This document shows, one piece after another, positions 35,729 to 45,284 of a stretch of DNA of 64,000 bases. This DNA is from Alphaproteobacteria bacterium (GTDB lineage: Bacteria; Pseudomonadota; Alphaproteobacteria; Sphingomonadales; Sphingomonadaceae). The notes beneath the pieces are model-generated. The model saw only the letters and a program-made list of their open reading frames with translations. It made no database searches and was not told where the DNA came from. The stretch is from NCBI GenBank assembly GCA_018970445.1, contig JAGWWF010000013.1, forward strand, positions 32,543 to 96,542, written 5' to 3'. The position numbers and the translations under genes are program-made. How positions within the stretch are numbered: position 1 is the stretch's first letter; each line of letters begins with the position of its first letter.

Positions 35729-36064
35729 TGTCTTCCCCTGGTTGCGATCATCTTTGCCCTCCCGGCGATGCGGATGCCGGCCTGTTGCTGCGGCCGATTC
35801 TCCGCCTTCACCACGCGCCGGGCCTGGCCGTGCACGCACGGTCGGGCCCGGTTCGGGCAGCGTGCGCCGGCCAGATCGACCGGTGCACAGGGCCAGGCAC
35901 CGTTTCCACGGCCCCAGACCCACGCTGCCTGTCCAAGCGCAAACAAATTGTGGCTGACATACGCCATTCACGCACGCGCCTATTTGGCCGCAGGGCTGTG
36001 GCCGCAAGGATACAGTTGCCGCCCGTGGCATTTTCGCAACAGTTTTGGTGCCGCTGGGCCCGGA
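35729..36064. other. Non-coding leader region upstream of the TonB-dependent receptor
   Basis: About 336 bases between the GNAT gene and the receptor gene. It should hold the receptor promoter on the minus strand. I see no terminator and no recognisable riboswitch (no B12-box or TPP motif by eye). The half nearest the receptor is very GC-rich and the distal part, 35940-36050, more AT-rich, which suggests a promoter there and a long 5' leader (inference). Confidence 0.4.
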
Positions 36065-36604
36065 TCAGGCCGATAATTGCTTGGCCATGGCCACGAAGCG
36101 CACGGCAACGCCGCCGCAATCAACCGTGGTGGCGCTGCCTGCGACATAACCAAGGGCGGCATAGAAGGGCACGCCGGGCAGGGTGGCCATCAGTTCGGTG
36201 CGGGCAAAGCCGGCGGCGCGGGCGGCCTGTTCACAGGCAGCCAGCAGGGCGGCACCCACCCCGCGGCGTGCGGCTGCCGGGGCAACAAAGAAGGCGCGGA
36301 TCTTGGCGGCATCATGGGCCGGATCGAGCAATCCGGATGCCCGCCCGGCAAAGCTGTCACCGCCAAACAGGGTCGCCCGCCGGCTCCAGCCGCCGCACCC
36401 CAGCGTCTCGCCGCCCGATTCGACCACCATATAGGTGCCATCGGCCACCAGTTCGCTGTCCACGCCAAACACATGGGCAATCGCCGCCTCGGTCTCTTCC
36501 GGCGTGTAATGGCCCTGGCTCAGGATGCGGGCCGAGGCGGTGATGAGGGCGTTCAGTGCCGGAATTTCGTCGGCGCGGGCCGGGCGGATGGACAGGCTGG
36601 TCAT
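36065..36604 (-). CDS. GNAT family N-acetyltransferase
   Basis: Acetyl-CoA-dependent acyltransferase of 179 residues. The GNAT fold is visible from IRPARADEIPALNALI through KIRAFFVAPAAARRGVGAALLAACEQAARAAGF, whose R-R-G-V-G-A segment is the acetyl-CoA loop, to VPFYAALGYVAG. The substrate cannot be inferred. It starts 12 nt downstream of the amidohydrolase gene, so the two probably form an operon. Confidence 0.88.
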   Translation of the reverse strand: MTSLSIRPARADEIPALNALITASARILSQGHYTPEETEAAIAHVFGVDSELVADGTYMVVESGGETLGCGGWSRRATLFGGDSFAGRASGLLDPAHDAAKIRAFFVAPAAARRGVGAALLAACEQAARAAGFARTELMATLPGVPFYAALGYVAGSATTVDCGGVAVRFVAMAKQLSA

Positions 36605-36616
36605 GGCCGCGGCCGA

Positions 36617-38290
36617 TCAGGCCCTGAACATGGTGCGGGCATCGACCACGGTTTCCAGAATCGGGATATCCTTGATGCGGTCAGGCTTCACGCTGGTCGG
36701 GTCTTCGGCCAGCACGACATAATCGGCCAGCTTGCCGGCGGTCAGGCTGCCCTTGATCGCTTCCTCGCGGGCGGCCCAGGCGCCGTTCAGGCTGTTGATG
36801 CGGATGGATTCTGCCACCGAAACCCGCTGGTTTGCCCCCCAGGTCTCGCCATTCCAGCCGGTGCGGGTCACCATGCCCTGGATGCCCATCAGCGGGGCGA
36901 ACGGGCCGGGGAAGAAATCGCTGCCGGCGCACACATTGATGCCGGCATCCAGGAAACTGCGGAAGGCCATGGCGTTGGCCATGCGGTCCGCCCCGTAAAA
37001 TCCGAACTTGTCGCTGTTGTAATAGGCATAGCTGGTGAAGGGCGCCGGCACCGCGCCCAGCGCCGCCATCCGCTGGATCAGGCCGGGGTTCACCAGCGTG
37101 CAGTGGGTGATCTTGGGCCGCAGATCCTTCACTGCCAATTTGGCCTGTGCCCGTTCATAGGCGGTGAGCGCCATGCCGATCGCCACGTCGCCATTGGCGT
37201 GGACATTGGGCGTGATGCCGGCGCGCACCATCCGTTCCACCCAGGCATCCAGCACGTCCTGCGGTTCGGTGATGTTGCCGTAATAGGGTGGCGTGCGGCC
37301 GGCATAGGGGGTGGAAAGCGCCATGGTGCGTTCGGAAAAACTGCCGTCGGCCAGATGCTCGGCCGTGGCACCCAGCCGGATCCAGTCATCGCCGAACCCG
37401 GTTTTCAGGCCGCTTTCGACCATATGATCCAGAAACGCGCCGCGCGCCTCATAACTCACCCGGTGGGTGAGCTGGCCGGCGGCGCGCACATCCTGGATGG
37501 CGGCCATGTCGCCGCCCTGGTGGTGCACGGTCGTCAGGCCATAGCGGCTGAAGGCGGCGCTGATATGGGCCATGCCGGCACGGGCGCGGCGGGCCTTTTC
37601 GGCGGCATCCAGCTTCGGGCGCAGGCCCTTTTCCTCTACCAGATCAATGGCATTGTCGGTGATGCGCCCCGAAAGCCGGCCATCGGGCAGGCGATCGAAG
37701 GTGCCGCCGGGCGGGTTGGGCGTGTCCCGCGTCACCCCCGCCATGGCCAGCGCGAAACTGTTGACAAACACCGTGTGCCCGCCGCGATGGCGCACCATCA
37801 CAGGATGCGTGGTGCTGATCCGATCGAGATCATCGACGGTCAGCTGCCGGCCATCCTTCAGCTTGGTATCATCATGGAAATACCCATCCACCCAATGGCC
37901 GGGCGGGGTTTGCGCCGCCCTGGCCTTCAGCTTGTCGATGATCGACTGGATGGTGACGAACTCCACCTCGAACGGGTTGCCCACCAGCACTTCATACAGC
38001 AGCACCTCGCCGATCGGGTGATTGTGGCAATCGATGAAGCCCGGCACCACGCAGGCACCCTTCAGATCGACCAGCCGCGTGCCCCTGCCAGCCAGGCCGC
38101 GCACATCATCGCCGCCCACCGCCATGATCCGGTTGCCCTTGATCGCCATGGCGGTGGCGGTGGGCCGGGCATCGTCCATGGTGATGAGCCGGCCATTGAA
38201 CAGGATGGTATCGGCATCGCGATCATGCGCGACGGCACGGGCGGCCCATGTGGCCCAAAGGGCGGTGGCAAGCAGTTGCCGTCTGTCCAT
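36617..38290 (-). CDS. YtcJ-type metal-dependent amidohydrolase
   Basis: Hydrolase of 557 residues of the amidohydrolase-3 family. The N-terminus MDRRQLLATALWATWAARAVAH looks like a short Tat-type signal, suggesting export. The beta-sandwich start (ADTILFNGRLITMDDARPTA) leads to the metal motif PGFIDCHNHPIGE. Later motifs are HHQGGDMAAI, NVHANGDVAI, THCTLVNPG and the catalytic-Asp region CAGSDFFPGPFAPLMGIQ. The ATG at 38290 follows GGGGGA. It is divergent from the acyl-CoA dehydrogenase and is followed by a GNAT gene. The substrate is unknown. Confidence 0.9.
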   Translation of the reverse strand: MDRRQLLATALWATWAARAVAHDRDADTILFNGRLITMDDARPTATAMAIKGNRIMAVGGDDVRGLAGRGTRLVDLKGACVVPGFIDCHNHPIGEVLLYEVLVGNPFEVEFVTIQSIIDKLKARAAQTPPGHWVDGYFHDDTKLKDGRQLTVDDLDRISTTHPVMVRHRGGHTVFVNSFALAMAGVTRDTPNPPGGTFDRLPDGRLSGRITDNAIDLVEEKGLRPKLDAAEKARRARAGMAHISAAFSRYGLTTVHHQGGDMAAIQDVRAAGQLTHRVSYEARGAFLDHMVESGLKTGFGDDWIRLGATAEHLADGSFSERTMALSTPYAGRTPPYYGNITEPQDVLDAWVERMVRAGITPNVHANGDVAIGMALTAYERAQAKLAVKDLRPKITHCTLVNPGLIQRMAALGAVPAPFTSYAYYNSDKFGFYGADRMANAMAFRSFLDAGINVCAGSDFFPGPFAPLMGIQGMVTRTGWNGETWGANQRVSVAESIRINSLNGAWAAREEAIKGSLTAGKLADYVVLAEDPTSVKPDRIKDIPILETVVDARTMFRA

Positions 38291-38423
38291 GACTATCCCC
38301 CATCTGTCTGCTGACAGCGATGATTGCGCCGTTGGGCCTGCCCGGCAAGCCCTCCCCCAATAAGCCAGTTTTGCGGCCGTGCGTGGCGGCCCACAGTGGC
38401 GGCGCAAAGGGGAGGATCAACCC

Positions 38424-39716
38424 ATGGATTTCGCACTGCCCGCCGATCTTCTGGCCTATCTGGCCGAACTGGACGACTTCATCGCCGCCGAGATCAAGCC
38501 GCTGGAAAATCAGGACGACAATATCCGCTTCTTCGATCACCGCCGCGAATGGGCGCGCACGGATTTCGAACACGGCGGCCTGCCGCGGCGCGAATGGGAA
38601 TTGCTGCTGCGCGAGGCGACCATTCGCGCCGACCGGGCCGGGCACTGGCGTTTTTCGGCGCCGAAGAAATATGGCGGCAAGGATGGATCGAACCTGTGGA
38701 TGGCGGTGATCCGCGATCGCTTTGCTGCCAGGGGGCTGGGCCTGCACAATGATCTGCAGAACGAGCACAGCATCGTGGGCAATTTCCCCTTTGTGGCCAT
38801 GTTCGAAACCTTCGGCACCGAGGCGCAGAAGCAGGAGTTCATCCTGGGCGGCTTTGCCCGCCAGCGCATCACCGCCTTTGGCTTGACCGAGCCCAGCCAT
38901 GGATCGGACGCGACCCACATGGAAACCACCGCCGTGCCGGAAACCCGCGACGGGGTGGAGGGCTGGCTGATCAACGGCGAGAAGATGTGGACGACCGGCA
39001 TGCATGTCGCCACCCACTGCGCCACCTTTGCCCGCACCAGTGGCAAGCCCGGCGCGGCGCGTGGCATTTCCTGCTTCCTGGTGCCCACCGACACGCCCGG
39101 CCTGAAGGTTGAGGAATATCTGTGGACCTTCAACATGCCCACCGATCACCCGCGGGTGAGTTTCACCAACGTGTGGGTGCCGGATTCGACCCGGCTCGGC
39201 CCGCCTGATGGCGGCCTGGCGCTGGCGCAGAGCTTCGTGCACCAGAACCGCATCCGGCAGGCGGCGAGCAGCCTGGGCGCCGCCACCTTCTGCGTGGAGG
39301 AAAGCGTGCGCTATGCCCGGACGCGCAAGCCGTTCGGCGAGGCATTGTCGAAGAATCAGGCCATCCAGTTCCCGCTGGTCGAACTGGCGACCCAGTGCGA
39401 GATGCTGCGCCTGCTGATCTACAAGACGGCGTGGGACATGGACAACATGCCCCACGAGGCGATCGAGAGCCAGCTGTCGGACAAGATTTCCATGTGCAAT
39501 TACTGGGCGAACCGGCTGGTGTGCGAGGCGGCCGACCGGGCGATGCAGGTGCATGGCGGCATCGGCTACAGCCGGCACAAGCCGTTTGAACATATCTTCC
39601 GCCACCACCGCCGCTATCGCATCACCGAAGGATCGGAAGAGATCCAGATGCGCAAGGTGGCGGCCTATCTGTTCGGCTATCTGGGGCCGCGAAAGGCGCT
39701 GTTCGCGGATTTGTGA
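38424..39716 (+). CDS. Acyl-CoA dehydrogenase
   Basis: FAD-dependent dehydrogenase of 430 residues that introduces the first double bond in acyl-CoA breakdown. Signatures: FGLTEPSHGSDATHMETTA (FAD and substrate loop), INGEKMWTTGM, the C-terminal helical domain ARTRKPFGEALSKNQAIQF, and QVHGGIGYSRHKPFEHIFRHHR followed by RITEGSEEIQ. The catalytic base is uncertain, as this long-N-terminus branch differs from classical short-chain ACADs. The ATG at 38424 has GGAGG about 8 nt upstream. Confidence 0.92.
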   Translation: MDFALPADLLAYLAELDDFIAAEIKPLENQDDNIRFFDHRREWARTDFEHGGLPRREWELLLREATIRADRAGHWRFSAPKKYGGKDGSNLWMAVIRDRFAARGLGLHNDLQNEHSIVGNFPFVAMFETFGTEAQKQEFILGGFARQRITAFGLTEPSHGSDATHMETTAVPETRDGVEGWLINGEKMWTTGMHVATHCATFARTSGKPGAARGISCFLVPTDTPGLKVEEYLWTFNMPTDHPRVSFTNVWVPDSTRLGPPDGGLALAQSFVHQNRIRQAASSLGAATFCVEESVRYARTRKPFGEALSKNQAIQFPLVELATQCEMLRLLIYKTAWDMDNMPHEAIESQLSDKISMCNYWANRLVCEAADRAMQVHGGIGYSRHKPFEHIFRHHRRYRITEGSEEIQMRKVAAYLFGYLGPRKALFADL

Positions 39717-39722
39717 GGTGCT

Positions 39723-39747
39723 GATCCTCCCCCGGCGGGGGAGGATC
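39723..39747. repeat. Palindromic repeat, GATCCTCCCC family
   Basis: Perfect 11-nt arms GATCCTCCCCC and GGGGGAGGATC around a 3-nt centre, 6 nt after the acyl-CoA dehydrogenase stop and 41 nt before the GH42 start. Without a T-run it is not a classical terminator. It belongs with the elements at 21994-22018 and 52026-52087. Confidence 0.72.
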
Positions 39748-39788
39748 GCAAGCTTCCCAAGCCTTCGCATCCATGCCAACACACCGCC

Positions 39789-41714
39789 ATGAAACTGGGC
39801 GTCTGCTGGTATCCCGAACAATGGCCTGAAACGCTGTGGGCCAGCGACGTGCAGCGCATGGCGGCCTTGGGCCTGCGCTTCGTGCGCATCGGCGAATTCG
39901 CCTGGAGCCGGATCGAGCCCGAACCCGGCCGCTTTGACTGGGGCTGGCTGGATCGCGCCGTTGATCTGGCGCATGCGGCGGGTTTGCAGGTGGTGATGGG
40001 CACGCCCACCGCCACGCCGCCGAAATGGCTGGTGGATGCGCACCCGGAAATTCTGGCCAGGGGCCGCGACGGGCAGCTGCGCGGCTTTGGTTCGCGCCGG
40101 CATTATTGTTTTTCGTCGGATGTGTATCTTGAACAGGCCAAACGCATCTCGGCGCTGATGGCCGCCCGTTATGGCCAGCACCCGGCCGTGGTGGCCTGGC
40201 AGACCGACAATGAATATGGCTGCCACGACACGGTGGTGAGCACCTCTGATGCGGCGAAGGCCGGCTTCCGGCGCTGGCTGGCGCAGCGTCATGGCGACGT
40301 GGCGACGCTCAACGCGGCCTGGGGCCTGGCATTCTGGAGCCAGGACTATCGCAGCTTCGACGCGGTTGACGCCCCGTTCGGCACCGTCACCGAAAGCCAC
40401 CCGGCGCACCGGCTGGACTGGCAGCGCTACAGCTCGGCGATGGTGGAGCGGTTCAACGCGGCGCAGGTTGCCATCTTGCGCGCTGAATCGCCGGGGCGCG
40501 ACATCGTCCACAATTTCATGGGCCTGTTCACCGAATTTGATCATTATGCCGTCGGCCGCCAGCTGGATGTGGCGACGTGGGACAGCTACCCCATCGGTTT
40601 CCTGGGGCAGGGGCCGTTCAGCGCGGCCGACAAGGCGCGATATCTGCGCACCGGCCACCCGGATCTGACCGCCTTTCACCACAGCCTGTATCGCGCCTGC
40701 GGGCAGGGGCGCTGGTGGGTGATCGAACAACAGCCCGGCCCGGTGAACTGGGCGGCGTGGAACCCGGCGCCAGCGAAAGGCGCGGTGGAGCTGTGGGGCT
40801 GGGAGGCGGTGGCGCACGGGGCCGAACGCATGAGCTGGTTCCGCTGGCGTCAGGCCCCGACCGGCCAGGAGGCGATGCACGCCGGCTTGAACCGGCCCGA
40901 CAATCAGCCGGCGGCGGCGTGGGGCGAGGTGGCGGCGCTGGCCGCCGGGCTGGCGCAGCTGGGGCCGCTGCCGCCGCGCGGCCGCGCCGATGCGGCTCTG
41001 ATCTTTGATTATGAGAGTGTGTGGCAGGTCGCAAGCCAGCCCCAGGGCCGCGATCAGGATGCGCTGGCCACCGCCATGGCCTGGCATACGGCGGCGCGGC
41101 GGCTGGGCCTGGGCGTTGATATCGTGCCCCCCGATGCCGATCTGGCCGGATACAAGCTGGTGCTGTTGCCCATGCAGGTGGTGGTGGATGATGGCCTGGC
41201 GCAGCGGCTGGCGGCGTGCGGGGCCCATGTGCTGGCCGGGCCGCGCACCGGATCGAAAACCCGCGATTTCGCCATTCCGGCTTGCTTGCCGCCCGATGGG
41301 CTGAAGGCCCTGATCAACATCACGGTGGCGCGGGTGGAAAGCCTGCCGCCGGGCATCAGCCTGGCCGCCGGCAATGCCGGGCGGGTGACCGGCTGGATGG
41401 AGGATGTCGAGGCCGGCAGCGGTGTGGACATTCGTGCCGGGCTGGATGACGGGCGCGGCCTGTGGTTCCAGGCCGGCCGCTGCCATTATCTGGCGGGGCA
41501 GGTGGATGACGGCCTGTTGCGCCGGATCATTGCCGATGCGGCGGCTGCGGCGGGCCTTGCCGTGGCTGATCTGGGCCCGGATGTGCGGGTGGAACGGCGG
41601 GGCGATCTGCGCCTCCTGTTCAACTATGGCCACACGCCGGTTGACCTGCCAGTCTCCCCGATCATCGGCGTCAATCCGGTGCCGCCGGCGGGCGTCGCCA
41701 TCTGGAAGGAATGA
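39789..41714 (+). CDS. Beta-galactosidase, glycoside hydrolase family 42
   Basis: Retaining glycosidase of 641 residues cleaving terminal beta-galactosides. The TIM-barrel domain starts MKLGVCWYPEQWPETLW. The acid/base Glu142 lies in QTDNEYGCHDT and the probable nucleophile Glu313 in WWVIEQQPGPVNWA. The trimerisation domain (IFDYESVWQVASQPQG) and a short beta-sandwich follow. No signal peptide is seen, so it is presumably cytoplasmic and acts on imported oligosaccharides. Four nt separate it from the DUF2855 gene. Confidence 0.94.
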   Translation: MKLGVCWYPEQWPETLWASDVQRMAALGLRFVRIGEFAWSRIEPEPGRFDWGWLDRAVDLAHAAGLQVVMGTPTATPPKWLVDAHPEILARGRDGQLRGFGSRRHYCFSSDVYLEQAKRISALMAARYGQHPAVVAWQTDNEYGCHDTVVSTSDAAKAGFRRWLAQRHGDVATLNAAWGLAFWSQDYRSFDAVDAPFGTVTESHPAHRLDWQRYSSAMVERFNAAQVAILRAESPGRDIVHNFMGLFTEFDHYAVGRQLDVATWDSYPIGFLGQGPFSAADKARYLRTGHPDLTAFHHSLYRACGQGRWWVIEQQPGPVNWAAWNPAPAKGAVELWGWEAVAHGAERMSWFRWRQAPTGQEAMHAGLNRPDNQPAAAWGEVAALAAGLAQLGPLPPRGRADAALIFDYESVWQVASQPQGRDQDALATAMAWHTAARRLGLGVDIVPPDADLAGYKLVLLPMQVVVDDGLAQRLAACGAHVLAGPRTGSKTRDFAIPACLPPDGLKALINITVARVESLPPGISLAAGNAGRVTGWMEDVEAGSGVDIRAGLDDGRGLWFQAGRCHYLAGQVDDGLLRRIIADAAAAAGLAVADLGPDVRVERRGDLRLLFNYGHTPVDLPVSPIIGVNPVPPAGVAIWKE

Positions 41715-41718
41715 GATC

Positions 41719-42747
41719 ATGACTGTGCTCGCCGTGCGCAAGGGGGCCCTGGCCGAAACCAGCCCGCTGCCCGATGTCGGCGTGGCCGGGCCGGGGCAGG
41801 CGCGGATGATCGTGGAGACATTCGCGCTGACGGCCAACAATGTCACCTACGCCGTGCATGGCGAGGACATGGCCTATTGGCGGTTCTTCCCGGCCCCGGA
41901 CGGGCTGGGGATCGTGCCGGTGTGGGGCTTTGGCCATGTCGAGACCAGCCATGTCGATGGTGTGACGGCGGGGGAGCGTTATTTCGGCTATTGGCCGATG
42001 GCCGGCGCGGCGCTGTTGCAGCCGGTTGGTGTCAGCCGCGCCGGCTTGACCGATGGGGCAGCGCACCGCGCCGGGCTGCCGCCGTTTTACAACCGCTATA
42101 CCCCCGCGTCGAGCGACTGGGGCAATGAGGACGTGCAGAGCCTGTTGCGCGTGCTGTATGCCACCGCCTTTCTGATCGACGCGCTGATGGCGACCCGGCC
42201 GGTGGACACGGTGCTGCTGTCGTCGGCCTCGTCGAAAACCGCGCTGGGGGCAGCACAGGCGGCCAAGGGCCGGCAGCGCGTGGTGGGGCTGACCTCGGCC
42301 GCCAACCGCGATTTCTGCCTGGCCACCGGCTATTATGACCAGGTGCTCAGCTATGCCGAGGTGGCCGACGTGCGGGGGGATGCGATCGCGTTCGTCGATC
42401 TGTCGGGCAATGGCGCGGTGCGCAGTGACGTTCACACCCTGTTGGGGGATCGGCTGCACGAAAGCCATATGGTGGGCGACACCCATTGGCAGCAAGACAA
42501 CAGGCAGACGCTGCCCGGACCGAGGGCGGCACCGTTTTTTGCGCCCACAGTGGCGCAGGCGCGCGTCGCCGAATGGGGCCCGGCCGGGTTCGACGCGCGC
42601 CTGTTGGCCGCCTGGCGCAGCTTTGTCGCCACCACCGGCTGGCTGAAGGTGGAGCGGGTGCAGGGCCGGCAAGACGTGGCCGCTGCCTGGGCCGATCTGG
42701 TGCGCGGCCGCATCGATCCGGCGGTGGGCATCATCGCCAGCCTGTGA
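41719..42747 (+). CDS. DUF2855 family protein
   Basis: Protein of 342 residues matching DUF2855, function unknown. It begins TVLAVRKGALAETSPLP and contains the VETFALTANNVTYAVHGEDMAYWRFFP and VWGFGHVETSH segments. The ALTANNVTYA opening and the central VLLSSASSKTALGAA-like segment recall the medium-chain reductase fold without its cofactor glycines (inference). The ATG at 41719 follows AAGGA. It is co-transcribed with the GH42 gene. Confidence 0.82.
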   Translation: MTVLAVRKGALAETSPLPDVGVAGPGQARMIVETFALTANNVTYAVHGEDMAYWRFFPAPDGLGIVPVWGFGHVETSHVDGVTAGERYFGYWPMAGAALLQPVGVSRAGLTDGAAHRAGLPPFYNRYTPASSDWGNEDVQSLLRVLYATAFLIDALMATRPVDTVLLSSASSKTALGAAQAAKGRQRVVGLTSAANRDFCLATGYYDQVLSYAEVADVRGDAIAFVDLSGNGAVRSDVHTLLGDRLHESHMVGDTHWQQDNRQTLPGPRAAPFFAPTVAQARVAEWGPAGFDARLLAAWRSFVATTGWLKVERVQGRQDVAAAWADLVRGRIDPAVGIIASL

Positions 42748-42943
42748 TCGTTCAGCCCTGTGAAAGCCGCGGCGTGGCAAGGCGGCGCCATGGTCGGGCG
42801 CTGGACAATGTGTCGCAAGCCACCGTTCTTGAGTGGCGTCGCGCCCGCGCGTAAAGCGCCAGCCTCAACGGCTTGGCTGGCAACGGCAGGGCGTGACCAA
42901 TTTGCCGGCTCCCCCCCTTTTTGCCGGCGCAAGGGAGAATGAC

Positions 42944-43375
42944 ATGAAGCTGCTGGGTTTTGTCGCTGCTGCCCTGGTGATCGCCGCTCCGGCCGCCGCC
43001 AAGGAAATCACCGTGAAGATGCTGAACAAGGGCAAGGAAGGCGCCATGGTCTTCGAACCGGGCTTCATCAAGGCCGCCCCCGGCGACACGGTGAAGTTCG
43101 TTGCCACCAATCCGGGCCACAACGCCCAGACCATTGCGGGCCTGCTGCCGGCCGGCGAAGCCGAACAGAAGGGTGCCATGGGCAAGGATTTCGTGCTCAA
43201 GGTTGGCAAGCCCGGCCTGTACGGCATCAAGTGCCTGCCGCACTTCTCCATGGGCATGGTCGCCCTGGTGCAGGTGGGCAATGGCCCGTCGGCCAACCTG
43301 GCCGCTGCCAAGGCCGTGAAGCTGTCGCCGCTGGCCACCAAGCGCATGACCGCCTATCTGGCCCAGGCCAAGTAA
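42944..43375 (+). CDS. Pseudoazurin (blue copper protein)
   Basis: Periplasmic electron carrier of 143 residues. A signal peptide ends APAAAKE. The type-1 copper ligands are His59 (NPGHNAQT), Cys97, His100 and Met105 (IKCLPHFSMGM), with the Cys-His and Cys-Met spacings of pseudoazurins. Its usual partners are nitrite reductase or cytochromes; none is encoded in the window. AAGGGAGA lies about 6 nt before the ATG. An in-frame extension to 42833 is not supported. A terminator follows at 43402. Confidence 0.93.
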   Translation: MKLLGFVAAALVIAAPAAAKEITVKMLNKGKEGAMVFEPGFIKAAPGDTVKFVATNPGHNAQTIAGLLPAGEAEQKGAMGKDFVLKVGKPGLYGIKCLPHFSMGMVALVQVGNGPSANLAAAKAVKLSPLATKRMTAYLAQAK

Positions 43376-43401
43376 GCTTTCAGCTCCCGCTGAACGGCGG
43401 T

Positions 43402-43427
43402 CGGGGTGGCAACACCCCGGTCGTTTT
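43402..43427 (+). terminator. Probable terminator of pseudoazurin
   Basis: Stem CGGGGTG (43402-43408) with CACCCCG (43413-43419), loop GCAA, followed by GTCGTTTT. It lies 26 nt after the pseudoazurin stop codon. Confidence 0.65.
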
Positions 43428-43489
43428 CATTCTGGGGGCGATTGTTCACCCCCCCTGACAATCGGCCCCGAACCGGATAGTGCCGGGCC

Positions 43490-44230
43490 ATGATCGCCCT
43501 GCCGCCCAATCCGCCCGCCATCATCCTGGTGCGCCCGCAGCTGGGCATGAACATCGGCGCGGTGGCGCGCGCCATGCTGAACTTCGGCCTCACCGATCTG
43601 CGGCTGGTGAGCCCGCGCGATGGCTGGCCCAATCCCGATGCCGGGCCATCGGCATCGGGGGCCGACAGCGTGATCGCCGCGGCGCGCGTGCATGACAGCC
43701 TGGCCGATGCCATCGCCGATTGCCATTTCACCATCGGCACCGCCATGACCACCCGCGACATGACCCGCCGTGTCACCGCGCCGGCCGGTGCGGTGGCCGA
43801 AATCCGGGCGCTGCCCGGCCGGTCGGCGCTGTTGTTCGGGCCGGAACGCACCGGCCTGGTGCGCGAAGACCTGCTGCACTGCCATGCCATCTGCACCATC
43901 CCCAGCAACCCGGATTTCGGCAGCCTCAATCTGGCGCAGGCGGTGGCAGTGCTGGGCTATGCCTGGGTGATGACGCATGATCCGCCGCCGCCCAGCTGGC
44001 TGGTCAATCACGACGGCCCGGCGGCACAGGCGGAACTGGCCGGGCTGATCGCCGCCATGGAGGGCCAGCTGGCGGCCAATGGCTTCTTCAATCCCGCCCC
44101 CGGCCTGGCCGATACCGCCCGGCGCATGTTGCGCAACATCTTCACCCGGCCCGGTTTCACCGGCGCCGAAGTGCAGTTCCTGCGCGGCGTGGTGCGCGGC
44201 CTGGCCAGCCCGCGACGGCCGCCTCAATAG
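43490..44230 (+). CDS. trmJ: tRNA (cytidine/uridine-2'-O-)-methyltransferase TrmJ-like
   Basis: SPOUT-class methyltransferase of 246 residues that modifies the tRNA ribose at position 32 in characterised relatives. SPOUT motifs are visible: IILVRPQLGMNIGAVARAMLNFGL, ALLFGPERTGL and CTIPSNPDFGSLNLAQAVAVLGY, which forms the trefoil knot SAM site. The C-terminal part (LAGLIAAMEGQLAANGFFNP) resembles TrmJ. The exact tRNA target is inferred. Confidence 0.9.
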   Translation: MIALPPNPPAIILVRPQLGMNIGAVARAMLNFGLTDLRLVSPRDGWPNPDAGPSASGADSVIAAARVHDSLADAIADCHFTIGTAMTTRDMTRRVTAPAGAVAEIRALPGRSALLFGPERTGLVREDLLHCHAICTIPSNPDFGSLNLAQAVAVLGYAWVMTHDPPPPSWLVNHDGPAAQAELAGLIAAMEGQLAANGFFNPAPGLADTARRMLRNIFTRPGFTGAEVQFLRGVVRGLASPRRPPQ

Positions 44231-44379
44231 GCCGGCAGGCCAGGATATTCCCAATGGAAGCGCACGCCGGTCTCGCCCGGCGCGGCGCGCACCAGCGCCG
44301 GGGCCCGGATCAATCCCCCATGCACCCCGTTCCCGTATCGGTTGGGCGCCGTGTTGGCGGGTTTGGCCCGGCCGGCACG

Positions 44380-44405
44380 AAAAAAGCCGCCGGTTGCCCG
44401 GCGGC
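44380..44405 (-). terminator. Rho-independent terminator of ctrA
   Basis: On the minus strand the perfect stem GCCGCCGG/CCGGCGGC with a 4-nt loop is followed by TTTTTT (A at 44380-44385). It lies 56 nt downstream of the ctrA stop. The rest of the 44231-44461 gap holds nothing I recognise. Confidence 0.87.
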
Positions 44406-44461
44406 CTTGTCGTTGTGTCGTATCCAGGAAACTGCCCCTTGGGCAGGTCGCCGTGGCCGGT

Positions 44462-45166
44462 TCAGGCCACGGCCGGATACTCGGAGGTTTCAGGGTCGCG
44501 CAGCGCATAGCCGCGGCCCCAGACGGTTTCGATGCAGCCCGACGCCGGAGCGCCGGCCAGGTGCAGTTTCTTGCGCAGCTTGCACACGAACACATCGATG
44601 ATCTTCAGTTCGGGTTCGTCGCGGCCGCCATACAGATGGGTCAGGAATATTTCCTTGGTCAGCGTCATGCCCTTGCGCAGGGACAGCATCTCAAGAATGG
44701 CATATTCCTTGCCGGTGAGCGACACGCGCTTGCCCGACACCGTGACGCTGCGCCCGGCCAGATCAACCGCCACCGGCCCGGTGACGATCATCGACTGGCC
44801 ATGGCCCTGGCTGCGCCGCACCAGTGCGTGCAGGCGGGCCAGCAGCTCCTCCCGTTCGAACGGCTTGGTGACATAATCATCCGCGCCGGCCCCGAAGCCC
44901 GTCACCTTGGTGGTGGTTTCGGCATCTCCCGACAGGATCAGCACCGGCGTGTTGATCCGCAATTGCCGCATCCGCCGCAATATTTCCTGCCCATTCATGT
45001 CGGGCAGGGTGAGATCCAGCAGGACGACATCGAATTCGTACGTGCGGACATATTCCAGGGCAAGCTCACCCGTGCTTGCCGTCTCGTGCTCCACAGCCGC
45101 CTCATCAAGCATACGCTCGATGCTGCGCGCCATTGCACGATCGTCTTCGACCAAAAGAACGCGCAT
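44462..45166 (-). CDS. ctrA: Cell-cycle response regulator CtrA
   Basis: OmpR-family master regulator of alphaproteobacterial cell cycle and flagellar genes; 234 residues. The receiver has Asp8-Asp9, phospho-acceptor Asp51 ([11 protein letters not shown], the same position as in Caulobacter) and [22 protein letters not shown]. The winged helix ([19 protein letters not shown], then [16 protein letters not shown]) is nearly identical to known CtrA proteins. The C-terminus ends in PAVA, short and hydrophobic like the ClpXP-recognised tails of CtrA. sciP, encoding its antagonist, lies directly upstream on the same strand. Confidence 0.96.
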   Translation of the reverse strand: MRVLLVEDDRAMARSIERMLDEAAVEHETASTGELALEYVRTYEFDVVLLDLTLPDMNGQEILRRMRQLRINTPVLILSGDAETTTKVTGFGAGADDYVTKPFEREELLARLHALVRRSQGHGQSMIVTGPVAVDLAGRSVTVSGKRVSLTGKEYAILEMLSLRKGMTLTKEIFLTHLYGGRDEPELKIIDVFVCKLRKKLHLAGAPASGCIETVWGRGYALRDPETSEYPAVA

Positions 45167-45284
45167 GCAAACATCTCCGGTTCGGATTAACCCTCCTCAG
45201 GCACGACCCACCTGACACCGACCCCAAGCATGTTGTAACAATCATTACGACGCAGTGTAAAGCGCCGAATGCTTATGAAAGTAA

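Noticed and set aside
35729..36031. N-terminal extension of the TonB-dependent receptor to 1025 residues
   Set aside because: The additional 101 residues have no signal peptide character, while the internal ATG at 35728 has a good RBS followed by a typical export signal.
32939..36076. 1045-residue plus-strand ORF opposite the TonB-dependent receptor
   Set aside because: It is antisense to a complete receptor with a terminator and signal peptide; composition artefact.
38223..41846. 1207-residue minus-strand ORF opposite the acyl-CoA dehydrogenase and GH42 genes
   Set aside because: It spans two unrelated plus-strand genes and their spacer and has no domain pattern.
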